DNA from: Ruminococcus sp.
GTDB taxonomy: Bacteria > Bacillota > Clostridia > Oscillospirales > Ruminococcaceae
Length of the DNA stretch: 64,000 nucleotides
Assembly (NCBI GenBank): GCA_015066935.1
Contig: SVNK01000006.1
Location: 1-64,000, forward strand
Reading direction: 5' to 3'
Each line of letters starts with the position of its first letter. Position 1 is the stretch's first letter. The translations under genes were made by a program, and so were the position numbers. Under the pieces are notes generated by a model, which saw only the letters and a program-made list of their open reading frames with translations, had not been told where the DNA came from and did not search any database. Positions 34,514-43,505 of the stretch are shown here, one piece after another.

Positions 34514-36118
34514 TTGACAAGAAAAAGAGGCGAAAATGGTATTTTGATACTTGTTGCAGGTTTTTTTATATCATTCACACTGATTCTGCTCAATTATTTC
34601 AGAATTGCTTTTGAAGGGAAACACGTTGCGGCGGCAGAAAATGGTGCGAAAACGAAAATTGTTGCAGGTATAAGCGGCGGTACTATTTTTGACAGGGAAC
34701 TTACTCCGATGAATAATCGCAGTATTATATATCGTGCAGCAGCTGTGCCGTCGGCATTGAATCGTGATAAAACCGCAGAATATGCTCTTGACAAGGAGAA
34801 ATTCTTTGAGGAATTCGACAAGGGTAAGCCGTTTGTATTTGAATGTAAAAGTGATACAACGGAAAGTGCAGGACTCACGGTTTTTGAAGTTCCGGAGCGA
34901 TTCGGAAATGAGATGACGGCACAGCATATAATCGGCTATATATCAGAAAACAGGGGAGTCTCTGGACTGGAATACGCATATGATTCGGTCTTCAGGAACG
35001 AAAGCGGAGAAAACAGTGTAACATATACCACAGATGGTCTGGGACGTATCCTGATAGGCGGCAAAAAGGAAGTTGTACGGAGCAATGCGGAAAAGACAGG
35101 CGTTGTAACAACTATCGACAGCGAAATACAGCAGATATGTGAAGATGCATGGGGTGACGGGGAAAAAGGTGCGGTTATTGTAGCTGACGTAAACAGCGGA
35201 GATATTCTCGCAATGGCAAGTTTTCCGACATATTCTGCCGCAAATCTTTCATCAGCTCTCAATGATGAGCGAAGTCCGATGATTAACAGGGCACTGTACT
35301 CTTACAGTGTTGGTTCAATTTTTAAGCTTGTTACAGCTTGTGAAGCCATAGAAGAAGGATTCGCCGGTTATATGTACAGCTGTGACGGAAGCATTGATAT
35401 CAGCGGAGTGAAATTCAGATGTCATGCACACGATGGACACGGAATACAGGATATTACCGAGGCAATGACAAATTCATGCAACACATATTTCATAAGCCTG
35501 AGCCGTAATTTAAGTATCCCAAAATTCAGAGAGCTTGCACTGAGCCTCGGATTCGGTAGAGAGAGCTTTCTTTGCAGCGGAATGAACGGTTCTGCAGGTG
35601 TTGTTCCAACAAAGGATGACCTGTTGCTTCCGGCAGAGCTTGCGAATTTTTCTTTTGGACAGGGTAAACTTACGGCGACTCCGCTTCAGATATCTGCATT
35701 TACGTGTGCGATTGCAAACGGCGGAGAGCTGCCTGAATTGCGACTCATAAAAGGAATGACGCTTGACGGGGAGTCTGTAATAAATGAAAAGGCACCAAGG
35801 ATGTCAAGAGTAATGGACTCGTCTTCAGCGAGTCAGCTTCGCCGGATGATGGTTGCTGCAATCAGTGACAATGACGACTCAAATGCGAGAACACGCTACA
35901 CAAAGGTAGGGGCAAAAACATCGACAGCTCAGACAGGACGGTATGATGAAAATGGAGATGAGTGTTGTCATGGCTGGATAACGGGATTTTTTCCAACTGA
36001 TGAGCCGAAGTATGCCGTTACAGTACTTGTGGAGGACGGAGGTTACGGTAATGATGCGGCAGCACCGGTTTTTCGTGAGATAGTTGATAAAATTGCGATT
36101 ATAGACACAAAAAAATAA
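34514..36118 (+). CDS. Class B penicillin-binding protein (transpeptidase)
   Basis: A 534-residue protein with one N-terminal membrane helix (about 9-28), a short dimerisation region (STIFDRELTP-like GGTIFDR and GVSGLEYAYDS) and a transpeptidase domain: SIFK (268-271, acylated Ser268), SCN (321-323) and, in place of KTG, KTS (468-470) in GAKTSTAQTG. It would cross-link peptidoglycan for division, elongation or spore cortex. No PASTA domain is seen. The start chosen is TTG 34514, five bases after GAGGTGG; the frame is also open from 34457 through the hairpin. Confidence 0.88.
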   Translation: MTRKRGENGILILVAGFFISFTLILLNYFRIAFEGKHVAAAENGAKTKIVAGISGGTIFDRELTPMNNRSIIYRAAAVPSALNRDKTAEYALDKEKFFEEFDKGKPFVFECKSDTTESAGLTVFEVPERFGNEMTAQHIIGYISENRGVSGLEYAYDSVFRNESGENSVTYTTDGLGRILIGGKKEVVRSNAEKTGVVTTIDSEIQQICEDAWGDGEKGAVIVADVNSGDILAMASFPTYSAANLSSALNDERSPMINRALYSYSVGSIFKLVTACEAIEEGFAGYMYSCDGSIDISGVKFRCHAHDGHGIQDITEAMTNSCNTYFISLSRNLSIPKFRELALSLGFGRESFLCSGMNGSAGVVPTKDDLLLPAELANFSFGQGKLTATPLQISAFTCAIANGGELPELRLIKGMTLDGESVINEKAPRMSRVMDSSSASQLRRMMVAAISDNDDSNARTRYTKVGAKTSTAQTGRYDENGDECCHGWITGFFPTDEPKYAVTVLVEDGGYGNDAAAPVFREIVDKIAIIDTKK

Positions 36119-36191
36119 TCAAAAAACAATCAGTTTGTGAAAATCGACAAATATTTTCTTTCGATTTAGTTGATATTCTATAAAATGAGTA

Positions 36192-36221
36192 TTGATAAAT
36201 TGTGTACAAATATGGTATAAT
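36192..36221 (+). promoter_or_regulatory. Promoter of the Thr-linker surface protein
   Basis: TTGATA (36192-36197), an 18-base spacer and TATAAT (36216-36221), about 33 bases before ATG 36255. Confidence 0.65.
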
Positions 36222-36254
36222 AAATGAATAATAAATATAAAGTGGGGTAATATA

Positions 36255-39200
36255 ATGAAAAAGAGCATCGCAGCAAAACTATTAAGCGGTCTCACTGCTG
36301 TTACAATGGCATTGTCCAACATACCGTCGTTGGCTGCCTTTGCCGAGCAGAACACGAATTCGGCTCAGAATGAAGACGGTTCGTACAACATAACCGAGAG
36401 CAATCGGAATGCGCTTCTGGGTGTTGATAATCCTGATGATTATTACCTTGGGATTGCATCACAGTTCTCAGTATTTTTGCAGGGAGATTTCACTGCAATA
36501 GGTTCCGACTGTGAAGGACGTCTTGCAGCAGGAGGAAGTGCCAATCTTAATCCTGATAACATGGCGTATTCGGCAGGTTCAAGAGTTGAAAAAGATACTG
36601 CCAAGGCTCATGTAATCATTGGCGGAGATACACTTAAAAACTTTGACCCTGGTCAGAGAAACTTTGTGGTTCCCGAAGGTGCAACAGTTTCAAACGATAT
36701 TTATGAACAGGTAAATACAGGAAACTGTAAGCTCTATCGTGGACAGCTTATTGATTTTGATGAAGAATTCAAGAAGCTTATACAGAAGAGTCAGGACATC
36801 AGCAAGCTTGAAAACAATGCTACGTTAACTAAGTCACAGTGGTTTGTCAAGGGATGGACGATTTCGGGTAATGACCCTCAACTTAATGTTCTCACCATTG
36901 ACCCTGCATCATCACCTGAATTCTTTGGAGAATATCTTGATATTACAGTTATGATTCCTGAGGGTTCACATCTCATTGTGAATGTACCGGGAACAAATGT
37001 TGTAATGCCTAATACAAATGTAAAGGTAATGTATACGGATCCTCAGACAGGATTTCCTGTGTTCAACCCTAATATGGGAATGAGTAAGGAAAATCTTCCT
37101 ATCCTTTACAATGCATATGAAGCAACAACCATGAAGTATTCAGGTTCAATACAGGGTTCTACTCTTGCACCGATGGCTGATGCATCAGGTGATGAGGGAG
37201 GACATGTTTCAGGTGCGACAATTGCGAAGTCGTTCTATGGCGGAATCGAGTTTGGTTACACGAATTTCAATCCCACAAACCTTGAAATGGAAACTAAAGC
37301 TCCCAAGTCTGAAATCAGCATCAGTAAGGTTGAGGTTTCGGGAGGAGCAGAACTCCACGGAGCTACACTTACTCTCAGCGGAACTGATGCAAACGGTTCA
37401 CCTGTAGTATTCGAAGAAGGTGACATGATACTCGGTGCCGGTGCAGAACTTCTTAACAGTACGGGAGCAAATCTTGCATGGATTTCAGGAATTGACCCTA
37501 CAAAGGTTAAGCTTGTTGATGGTACATACACACTTCATGAAAATGCTGCTCCTGCGGGCTATAATGTAGCGAATGATATAGAATTCACTCTTCAGAACGG
37601 AGAGGTTGTGTCGATCATAATTAACGGTGTTGCTCAGGATGTTACTGACATTGGCAGCATTGAGATGGTTGACGAAAAGATTACCACTACAACCACAACT
37701 ACGACTACCACCACCACAACTACAACAACTACAACAACTACAACAACTACCACAACGACAACCACTACCACAACAACAACCACAACCACAACCACAACTA
37801 CGACTACCACAACAACAACTACTACTACTACGACTACAACTACCACAACAACTACCACAACTACAACAACCACCACAACAACCACTACTACTACGACAAC
37901 CACCACAATTCCGAAGTATGACATATCAATCAACAAGGTTGAAGCTTCGGGCGGCGAGGAAGTACCTGGAGCAAAGCTTATGCTCAGTGGTACAGATAAG
38001 AATGGAAATGCAGTAGTATTTGAAGAAGGAGCAATCAGCGTCGGAAACGGTGCTACACTGCTTAATGGAGTAGGTGCAAATCTTGTATGGATATCAGGTA
38101 CAACGCCCACAATGGTAAATATTGAGGACGGTACATATGTACTCCATGAGGATGCAGCTCCTACAGGATACCTTGTAGCAAATGATATTGAGTTCACACT
38201 TGAAAATGGAGAAATCGTATCAATAATTGTCAATGGCGAGCCGCAGGATGTGACAAACATTGGCGGCATCGAGATGATTGACGAGAAGATTACAACAACT
38301 ACAACGACAACAACCACCACAACAACGACAACAACTACAACAACGACAACAACGACAACCACTACCACCACAACAACAACCACTACTACGACAACCACCA
38401 CAATTCCGAAGTATGAAATATCAATCAACAAGGTTGAAGCTTCGGGCGGCGAGGAAGTACCTGGAGCAAAGCTTATGCTCAGTGGTACAGATAAGAATGG
38501 AAATGCAGTAGTATTTGAAGAAGGAGCAATCAGCGTCGGAAACGGTGCTACACTGCTTAATGGAGTAGGTGCAAATCTTGTATGGATATCAGGTACAACG
38601 CCCACAATGGTAAATATTGAGGACGGTACATATGTACTCCATGAGGATGCAGCTCCTACAGGATACCTTGTAGCAAATGATATTGAGTTCACACTTGAAA
38701 ATGGAGAAATCGTATCAATAATTGTCAATGGCGAGCCGCAGGATGTGACAAATATTGGCGGCATCGAGATGATTGACGAGAAGATTACAACCACAACAAC
38801 AACAACAACCACAACAACTACTACGACAACAACTACAACAACTACAACAACTACTACAACAACTACAACAACAACTACTACGACAACAACAACTACTACT
38901 ACAACTACGTCAACGACAACTACTACTACAACTACGTCAACGACAACTACTACCACAACGACGACTACAACCACTACCACCACGTCAACCACTACAACTA
39001 CGACCACAACAATTCCTAAGTATGAAGTTGCAATCAATAAGGTAGAAGCTTCCGGCGGTGAGGAAGTTCCGGGAGCTACTCTGACGCTCAGCGGAATTGA
39101 TAAAGACGGAAATGCAGTTATCTTTGAAGAAGGCGATGTAGTTACAGGCGACGGCGCAGTTCTTGTAAATGGTGTGGGCGAGAGTCTCACATGGATTTCC

Positions 39201-39590
39201 GGAACAGATTCCACTAAGGTAAAGCTTGTAGACGGTACATATGTGCTTCATGAGGACGCAGCTCCTACAGGATATCTTGTAGCAAACGACATCGAGTTCA
39301 CACTTGAAGACGGAGAAATCGTGTCAATTATCGTGAATGGAGAACCGCAGGATGTGACAAACATCAGCGGAATCGAAATGATCGACGAGCGTATTCCGGT
39401 GACAACCACTACAACAACAACAACCACTACAACAACAACTACCACAACTACTACAACAAGTACAGCAACAACCTCAAAGGCACCTGCGTCGTCTCCGCAG
39501 ACAGGTGACAGCAATACCGGTGTTCTCTTTGCAGGAATTGCAGTAGCTGCTGCTGCAATGTTTGTATCAAGAAAGCGCAGAAACGACTGA
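36255..39590 (+). CDS. Choice-of-anchor-A surface protein with four SpaA-like domains, poly-Thr linkers and sortase-type tail
   Basis: A 1,111-residue secreted protein. Signal peptide about 1-31. A choice-of-anchor-A domain (about 50-350) with FLQGDFTAIGSDCEGRLAAGG. Then four prealbumin-like (SpaA/Cna-B-type) repeats of about 125 residues, each starting I.INKVEASGG and ending in IEMIDEKI. The repeats are separated by Thr-only or almost Thr-only linkers: 75 codons (37683-37907), 37 codons (38292-38402) and 75 residues with a few Ser (38787-39011); a shorter Thr tract follows the last. The tail is SPQTGD, a hydrophobic helix and RKRR, a sortase-type anchor with Ser for Leu. Such linkers are probably heavily O-glycosylated. 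It may be an adhesin or a stalk; this is inference. Confidence 0.88.
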   Translation: MKKSIAAKLLSGLTAVTMALSNIPSLAAFAEQNTNSAQNEDGSYNITESNRNALLGVDNPDDYYLGIASQFSVFLQGDFTAIGSDCEGRLAAGGSANLNPDNMAYSAGSRVEKDTAKAHVIIGGDTLKNFDPGQRNFVVPEGATVSNDIYEQVNTGNCKLYRGQLIDFDEEFKKLIQKSQDISKLENNATLTKSQWFVKGWTISGNDPQLNVLTIDPASSPEFFGEYLDITVMIPEGSHLIVNVPGTNVVMPNTNVKVMYTDPQTGFPVFNPNMGMSKENLPILYNAYEATTMKYSGSIQGSTLAPMADASGDEGGHVSGATIAKSFYGGIEFGYTNFNPTNLEMETKAPKSEISISKVEVSGGAELHGATLTLSGTDANGSPVVFEEGDMILGAGAELLNSTGANLAWISGIDPTKVKLVDGTYTLHENAAPAGYNVANDIEFTLQNGEVVSIIINGVAQDVTDIGSIEMVDEKITTTTTTTTTTTTTTTTTTTTTTTTTTTTTTTTTTTTTTTTTTTTTTTTTTTTTTTTTTTTTTTTTTTTTTTTTTTIPKYDISINKVEASGGEEVPGAKLMLSGTDKNGNAVVFEEGAISVGNGATLLNGVGANLVWISGTTPTMVNIEDGTYVLHEDAAPTGYLVANDIEFTLENGEIVSIIVNGEPQDVTNIGGIEMIDEKITTTTTTTTTTTTTTTTTTTTTTTTTTTTTTTTTTTTTIPKYEISINKVEASGGEEVPGAKLMLSGTDKNGNAVVFEEGAISVGNGATLLNGVGANLVWISGTTPTMVNIEDGTYVLHEDAAPTGYLVANDIEFTLENGEIVSIIVNGEPQDVTNIGGIEMIDEKITTTTTTTTTTTTTTTTTTTTTTTTTTTTTTTTTTTTTTTTTSTTTTTTTTSTTTTTTTTTTTTTTTSTTTTTTTTIPKYEVAINKVEASGGEEVPGATLTLSGIDKDGNAVIFEEGDVVTGDGAVLVNGVGESLTWISGTDSTKVKLVDGTYVLHEDAAPTGYLVANDIEFTLEDGEIVSIIVNGEPQDVTNISGIEMIDERIPVTTTTTTTTTTTTTTTTTTTSTATTSKAPASSPQTGDSNTGVLFAGIAVAAAAMFVSRKRRND
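37911..38786 (+). repeat. Near-identical tandem copies of a SpaA-like domain
   Basis: Bases 37911-38291 and 38406-38786 (381 each, offset 495) differ at two positions by eye: one changes Asp to Glu (GAC/GAA) near the start, the other is silent (AAC/AAT) near the end. The flanking first and fourth domains are much more diverged. This indicates recent duplication or gene conversion of domain plus linker. Confidence 0.9.
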
Positions 39591-39601
39591 TAATAAACTA
39601 T

Positions 39602-39635
39602 AAAAGGGACTGTATTTTAATATAGTCCCTTTTTT
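39602..39635 (+). terminator. Intrinsic terminator of the surface protein gene
   Basis: AAAAGGGACTGTAT pairs with ATATAGTCCCTTTT (one G-U) around TTTA, ending in six T. Confidence 0.88.
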
Positions 39636-39665
39636 CAATATTTTCCCGAAAATTCCAAAAAAGGA

Positions 39666-39694
39666 TTGACTTTTTCCGAGTTTTAATATATAAT
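39666..39694 (+). promoter_or_regulatory. Promoter of the alaS T-box transcript
   Basis: TTGACT (39666-39671), a 17-base spacer and TATAAT (39689-39694). Confidence 0.8.
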
Positions 39695-39709
39695 AAATTT
39701 GTATAGCAT

Positions 39710-39920
39710 TGAAGGGACTGACTGTCGGGGATGCGTTTCAGAGAGAAAGCGGATGGTGAAAGCTTTCACGCATAAGACAGGTGCTTACCCTGAGCTACCA
39801 TGGGAAACCGTGGCGTAATTCTGCGTTAAGGATGATGAGAAAAGAACTTGTTGTTCTTTTGAATTTGGGTGGTACCACGAGAGCCTTCGTCCCATTTGGC
39901 GGCGAGGGCTTTATTGTTTA
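39710..39920 (+). promoter_or_regulatory. T-box riboswitch (alanine) upstream of alaS
   Basis: The leader has an AGAGAG-type stem I element, a likely GCT (Ala) specifier at 39783-39785 in GGTGCTTACCCTGAG, a stem III (AAAAGAAC/GTTCTTTT, 39840-39860) and the canonical T-box TGGGTGGTACCACG (39866-39879). A competing terminator GAGCCTTCGTCC/GGCGAGGGCTTT follows (39881-39912). Uncharged tRNA(Ala) would pair with the specifier and T-box bulge and stop terminator formation, raising alaS expression. The specifier placement is by eye. Confidence 0.92.
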
Positions 39921-39957
39921 TCACAATGTTAATAATTTAATCAAAGGAGTTAATAAT

Positions 39958-42585
39958 ATGCAGTGGACAGGTCTTAATGATCTTCGTGAAAAGTATCTTT
40001 CATTTTTTGAAAGCAAAAACCATACAAGAATGGCGAGTGCGTCACTTGTACCTCAGGGCGATAAGAGTCTTCTCCTTATCAATTCGGGAATGGCACCCCT
40101 GAAAAAGTACTTCCTCGGACAGGCAGTTCCTCCAAACAAGAGAGTCACAACCTGTCAGAAGTGCATCAGAACCCCTGATATTGAGAGTGTTGGAAAGACA
40201 GCACGTCATGGTACATATTTTGAAATGCTCGGAAACTTCTCATTCGGTGACTATTTCAAGACAGAGGCAATTGAGTGGGCGTGGGAGTTCCTTACAAAGA
40301 CTCTTGAAATTCCTGCTGACCGCCTCTGGATTACAATTTTTGAGAGCGATGACGAGGCAGAACAGATCTGGGAAAACCACATCGGAATTCCTCATGAGAG
40401 AATTATCCGTCTTGGCAAAAAGGACAATTTCTGGGAGCACGGTTCAGGTCCATGCGGTCCATGCAGTGAGATTCACTTTGACAGAGGTGAGGCGTACGGT
40501 CCATTCGAGAACTTTGAACAGGCAAGCGACTGTGACCGTGTAATCGAAATCTGGAACCTTGTTTTCAGCCAGTTTGACAGCGATGGAAACGGTAACTATA
40601 CCGAAATGAAGAACAAGAATATTGATACAGGTATGGGACTTGAAAGACTTGCCTGTGCAATGCAGGGCGTGGACAATATTTTTGAGGTTGACACTGTTCA
40701 GAATATCATGAAGCATATTTCACAGTTTGCCGGAGTAAGCTATAAGACAGACGCAAAATCGGATGTATCGCTCCGTGTAATCACTGACCACATCAGAAGT
40801 ACAACCTTCATGGTAGGCGACGGTATTATGCCTTCAAATGAGGGCAGAGGCTATGTTCTCCGCCGTCTTCTCAGACGTGCTGCACGTCACGGAAGACTTC
40901 TGGGAATCACAAAACCCTTCCTTTGCGAGGTATGTGATACAGTAATCAACGAAAATGCTTCAGCATATCCAGAGCTTGCCGAGAAGCGTGACTACATCAA
41001 GAAGATAATCAGCGTCGAGGAGGAGGCTTTCGCAAAGACAGTCGATAAGGGAACAGAGATGCTCAACGGCTTTATGGATGACCTTGCAAAGAACGGAAAG
41101 ACTGTTCTTTCAGGTGACGATGCATTCAAGCTTTCCGATACATACGGTTTCCCGATTGACCTTACAATCGAAATCTGTGAGGAAAAGGGCATAACTGTTG
41201 ACGTTGACCGTTTCAAGGAGCTTGCACAAGAACAGCGTGCAAAGGCAAAGGCTGACCATCTTGCGAAGGCAGGTTCATCATGGGCAGACAACAGCATCAA
41301 GGTTGAGGCTCCCGCAACAGTATTCACAGGATATACAGATTTCAGTGCAGACGCAGAAATTCTTGCAATTTACAAGGATGGTGCTGAAATTGAGAATGCT
41401 GTAGAGGGTGAGAATGTAGTAATCGTACTTGACAAGACTCCCTTCTATGCAGAAAGCGGCGGACAGGTAGGAGATACAGGAACAATCCGTATCGGCGAGA
41501 ACATTGCTGCTGTTGCTGACACAATTAAGTCTGAGGGACATTTCCTTCACATTGCTGAAATCGTACAGGGCTGTCTCACAAAGGGTTCAAAGGTTCAGGC
41601 AGAAATTGACAAGGAGCGTCGTCTCTCTATTATGAGAAACCACACAACAGCACATCTTCTTCAGTATGCTCTCCGTGAGGTTCTTGGCGACCATGTTCAT
41701 CAGGCAGGTCAGCTTGTAAACGATAAGGCTTGTCGTTTCGACTTCAACCATTTCAGTGCAATGACCGATGAAGAAATTGCAAGAGTTGAACAGATTGTAA
41801 ATGCTGAGATTATGGCATCACTTCCCGTAACAATGGAGGAAATGGCTATAGACGAGGCAAGAAAGCTCGGAGCAATGGCACTTTTCGGCGAGAAATACGG
41901 TGATACTGTAAGAGTTGTAACAGCTGACAAGTCTGTTGAATTCTGCGGAGGTACACACGTATCAAATACATCACAGATAGGACTTTTCAAGATAGTTTCC
42001 GAAAGCTCTGTAGCTTCGGGTGTAAGAAGAATTGAAGCGGCAACAGGAATGGGCGTCCTTGCAATTCTCAACGGATATAAGGAAGCTATTGAGAAGTCTG
42101 CGAAGGCAATCAAGCTTGCCAATGTGAACGAGCTTCCTGAAAAGTGTGCAGCAATGTTTGCCGATTCAAAGGAAAAGGACAGACAGATTGAAAGTCTTAG
42201 CCAGCAGATTGCAAATGTAAAAATGGCAGGTCTCTTTGACGGTGCTGAGGAAATCAGGGGAGTAAAGGTAGTATCAGCCATGATGACAGGTACATCTCCC
42301 GATGCACTTAGAAAGCTTGGTGACAGCGTAAAGGACAAGGAAGGCGACATTATTGCACTCTTTGCCGGAATTGACGGCGATAAGGGAACATTCTACTGTG
42401 TATGCACTCCCGGAGCTGTTAAACGTGGAGCAAATGCAGGCAAGATTGTTCAGCGAGTTTCCGCAATCACAGGCGGAAAGGGCGGCGGACGTCCTGACAG
42501 TGCAATGGCAGGTGTAGGTAAGACATACATGGTTGACGAGGCACTTATGGGCTTCAGATCAATTGCCGATGAGTTTATAGGATAA
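39958..42585 (+). CDS. alaS: Alanyl-tRNA synthetase
   Basis: Charges tRNA(Ala) and edits mischarged Ser/Gly. The 875-residue protein has the class II core (LRE.YLSFFESKNH, motif 2 TARHGTYFEMLGNFSFGDYFK-type region), the editing-domain zinc ligands in HTTAHLLQYAL and CGGTHV, and a C-terminal coiled-coil/glycine-rich domain (GGKGGGRPD). The start chosen is ATG 39958 after AAAGGAG; the open frame upstream is the T-box leader. Confidence 0.97.
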   Translation: MQWTGLNDLREKYLSFFESKNHTRMASASLVPQGDKSLLLINSGMAPLKKYFLGQAVPPNKRVTTCQKCIRTPDIESVGKTARHGTYFEMLGNFSFGDYFKTEAIEWAWEFLTKTLEIPADRLWITIFESDDEAEQIWENHIGIPHERIIRLGKKDNFWEHGSGPCGPCSEIHFDRGEAYGPFENFEQASDCDRVIEIWNLVFSQFDSDGNGNYTEMKNKNIDTGMGLERLACAMQGVDNIFEVDTVQNIMKHISQFAGVSYKTDAKSDVSLRVITDHIRSTTFMVGDGIMPSNEGRGYVLRRLLRRAARHGRLLGITKPFLCEVCDTVINENASAYPELAEKRDYIKKIISVEEEAFAKTVDKGTEMLNGFMDDLAKNGKTVLSGDDAFKLSDTYGFPIDLTIEICEEKGITVDVDRFKELAQEQRAKAKADHLAKAGSSWADNSIKVEAPATVFTGYTDFSADAEILAIYKDGAEIENAVEGENVVIVLDKTPFYAESGGQVGDTGTIRIGENIAAVADTIKSEGHFLHIAEIVQGCLTKGSKVQAEIDKERRLSIMRNHTTAHLLQYALREVLGDHVHQAGQLVNDKACRFDFNHFSAMTDEEIARVEQIVNAEIMASLPVTMEEMAIDEARKLGAMALFGEKYGDTVRVVTADKSVEFCGGTHVSNTSQIGLFKIVSESSVASGVRRIEAATGMGVLAILNGYKEAIEKSAKAIKLANVNELPEKCAAMFADSKEKDRQIESLSQQIANVKMAGLFDGAEEIRGVKVVSAMMTGTSPDALRKLGDSVKDKEGDIIALFAGIDGDKGTFYCVCTPGAVKRGANAGKIVQRVSAITGGKGGGRPDSAMAGVGKTYMVDEALMGFRSIADEFIG

Positions 42586-42596
42586 GGAGAATTATT

Positions 42597-42950
42597 ATGG
42601 ATTGTCTTTTTTGTAAAATAATTGCAGGCGAAATTCCGAGTACAAAGGTCTATGAGGACGAAAACGTATTCTGCTTCAAGGACATTGCTCCGATTGCTCC
42701 CGTGCATTATCTCATTGTGCCAAAGGAGCATATCAGTGGTGCAGACATGATCAACGGAGAGAATTCGCACTACATTGCAAAGATTTTCGAAGCTGCTGCA
42801 AAGATTGCAAAGAATGAGGGCATTGAGAGTTTCCGAATCATCAACAACTGCGGCGATGATGCAGGACAGACTGTGAAGCATATTCACTTCCATCTTGTAG
42901 CAGGCGTTAAGATGGGCTGGGGACCGGAGTCCCTTGGAAAGACTGAATAA
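42597..42950 (+). CDS. HIT-family nucleotide hydrolase/transferase
   Basis: A 117-residue HIT protein of the HINT branch: HIHFH (His95, 97, 99) with the catalytic middle His, and a structural zinc site from CLFC (Cys3, Cys6) and His45. HINT enzymes cleave AMP-lysine or similar phosphoramidates. It follows alaS by 11 bases and may deal with aminoacyl-adenylates released by synthetases, as proposed for HINT proteins; that is inference. Confidence 0.92.
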   Translation: MDCLFCKIIAGEIPSTKVYEDENVFCFKDIAPIAPVHYLIVPKEHISGADMINGENSHYIAKIFEAAAKIAKNEGIESFRIINNCGDDAGQTVKHIHFHLVAGVKMGWGPESLGKTE

Positions 42951-42961
42951 GGGGCGAAACT

Positions 42962-43501
42962 ATGTCTGGAACATATAAAATGACGATTGCAGGGCTGGAG
43001 CGTGAGCTCCCCCTGTGTCCTCTGAATGAAAAGATTGATATTGCGGCATTCGTCATGTTCTCCGACGTGGAGCTGACAGTTGCCGCTGCCACAGAGCTTC
43101 TGAAGAAGTCGCCGTATTTTGATGTGATAATGACAGCGGAATCGAAGGGAATTCCTCTTGCATATGAAATGTCGAGACAGAGTAAAAAGCCATATGTAGT
43201 GGCAAGAAAATCAGTCAAGCTCTATATGAGCGAGCCTACAACAGTAACAGTAAAGTCGATAACGACTGCTGCTGAACAGAAGCTTCATCTTTCAAAAGAA
43301 AAGGCAGAAATGATAAAAGGCAAACGTGTATTGCTTGTTGATGATGTTATCAGTACGGGCGAGTCACTTATTGCCCTTGAGAAGCTTACAGCTGCGGCTG
43401 ACGGAATAATTTCAGGCAGAGTGGCAGTCCTTGCGGAGGGCGATGCTGCTGACAGAGATGATATAATCTATCTGGAAAAGCTGCCGCTGTTCTTTAAGTA
43501 A
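42962..43501 (+). CDS. Phosphoribosyltransferase (adenine/xanthine PRTase-like)
   Basis: A 179-residue type I PRTase with the PRPP loop LLVDDVISTGES (about 129-140), a MTAESKGIPLA segment and a long flexible hood insertion. It probably salvages a purine base with PRPP, but the base cannot be assigned: it lacks the usual Apt opening. It lies in the alaS-comEC cluster, 11 bases after the HIT gene. Confidence 0.82.
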   Translation: MSGTYKMTIAGLERELPLCPLNEKIDIAAFVMFSDVELTVAAATELLKKSPYFDVIMTAESKGIPLAYEMSRQSKKPYVVARKSVKLYMSEPTTVTVKSITTAAEQKLHLSKEKAEMIKGKRVLLVDDVISTGESLIALEKLTAAADGIISGRVAVLAEGDAADRDDIIYLEKLPLFFK

Positions 43502-43505
43502 ATCT

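Noticed and set aside
37683..39011. Thr-linker DNA considered as a CRISPR or satellite array
   Set aside because: Repeats are in-frame ACN codons without spacers of even length, and the frame continues through all linkers.
37627..39045. Plus-strand Gln/Leu-rich ORFs in the same region
   Set aside because: Frame-shifted readings of the Thr-codon linkers; no start signals.
37634..39214. 526-codon minus-strand ORF with poly-valine blocks inside the surface protein gene
   Set aside because: It is the antisense shadow of ACN threonine repeats (GTN when reversed) and has no ribosome site or family similarity.
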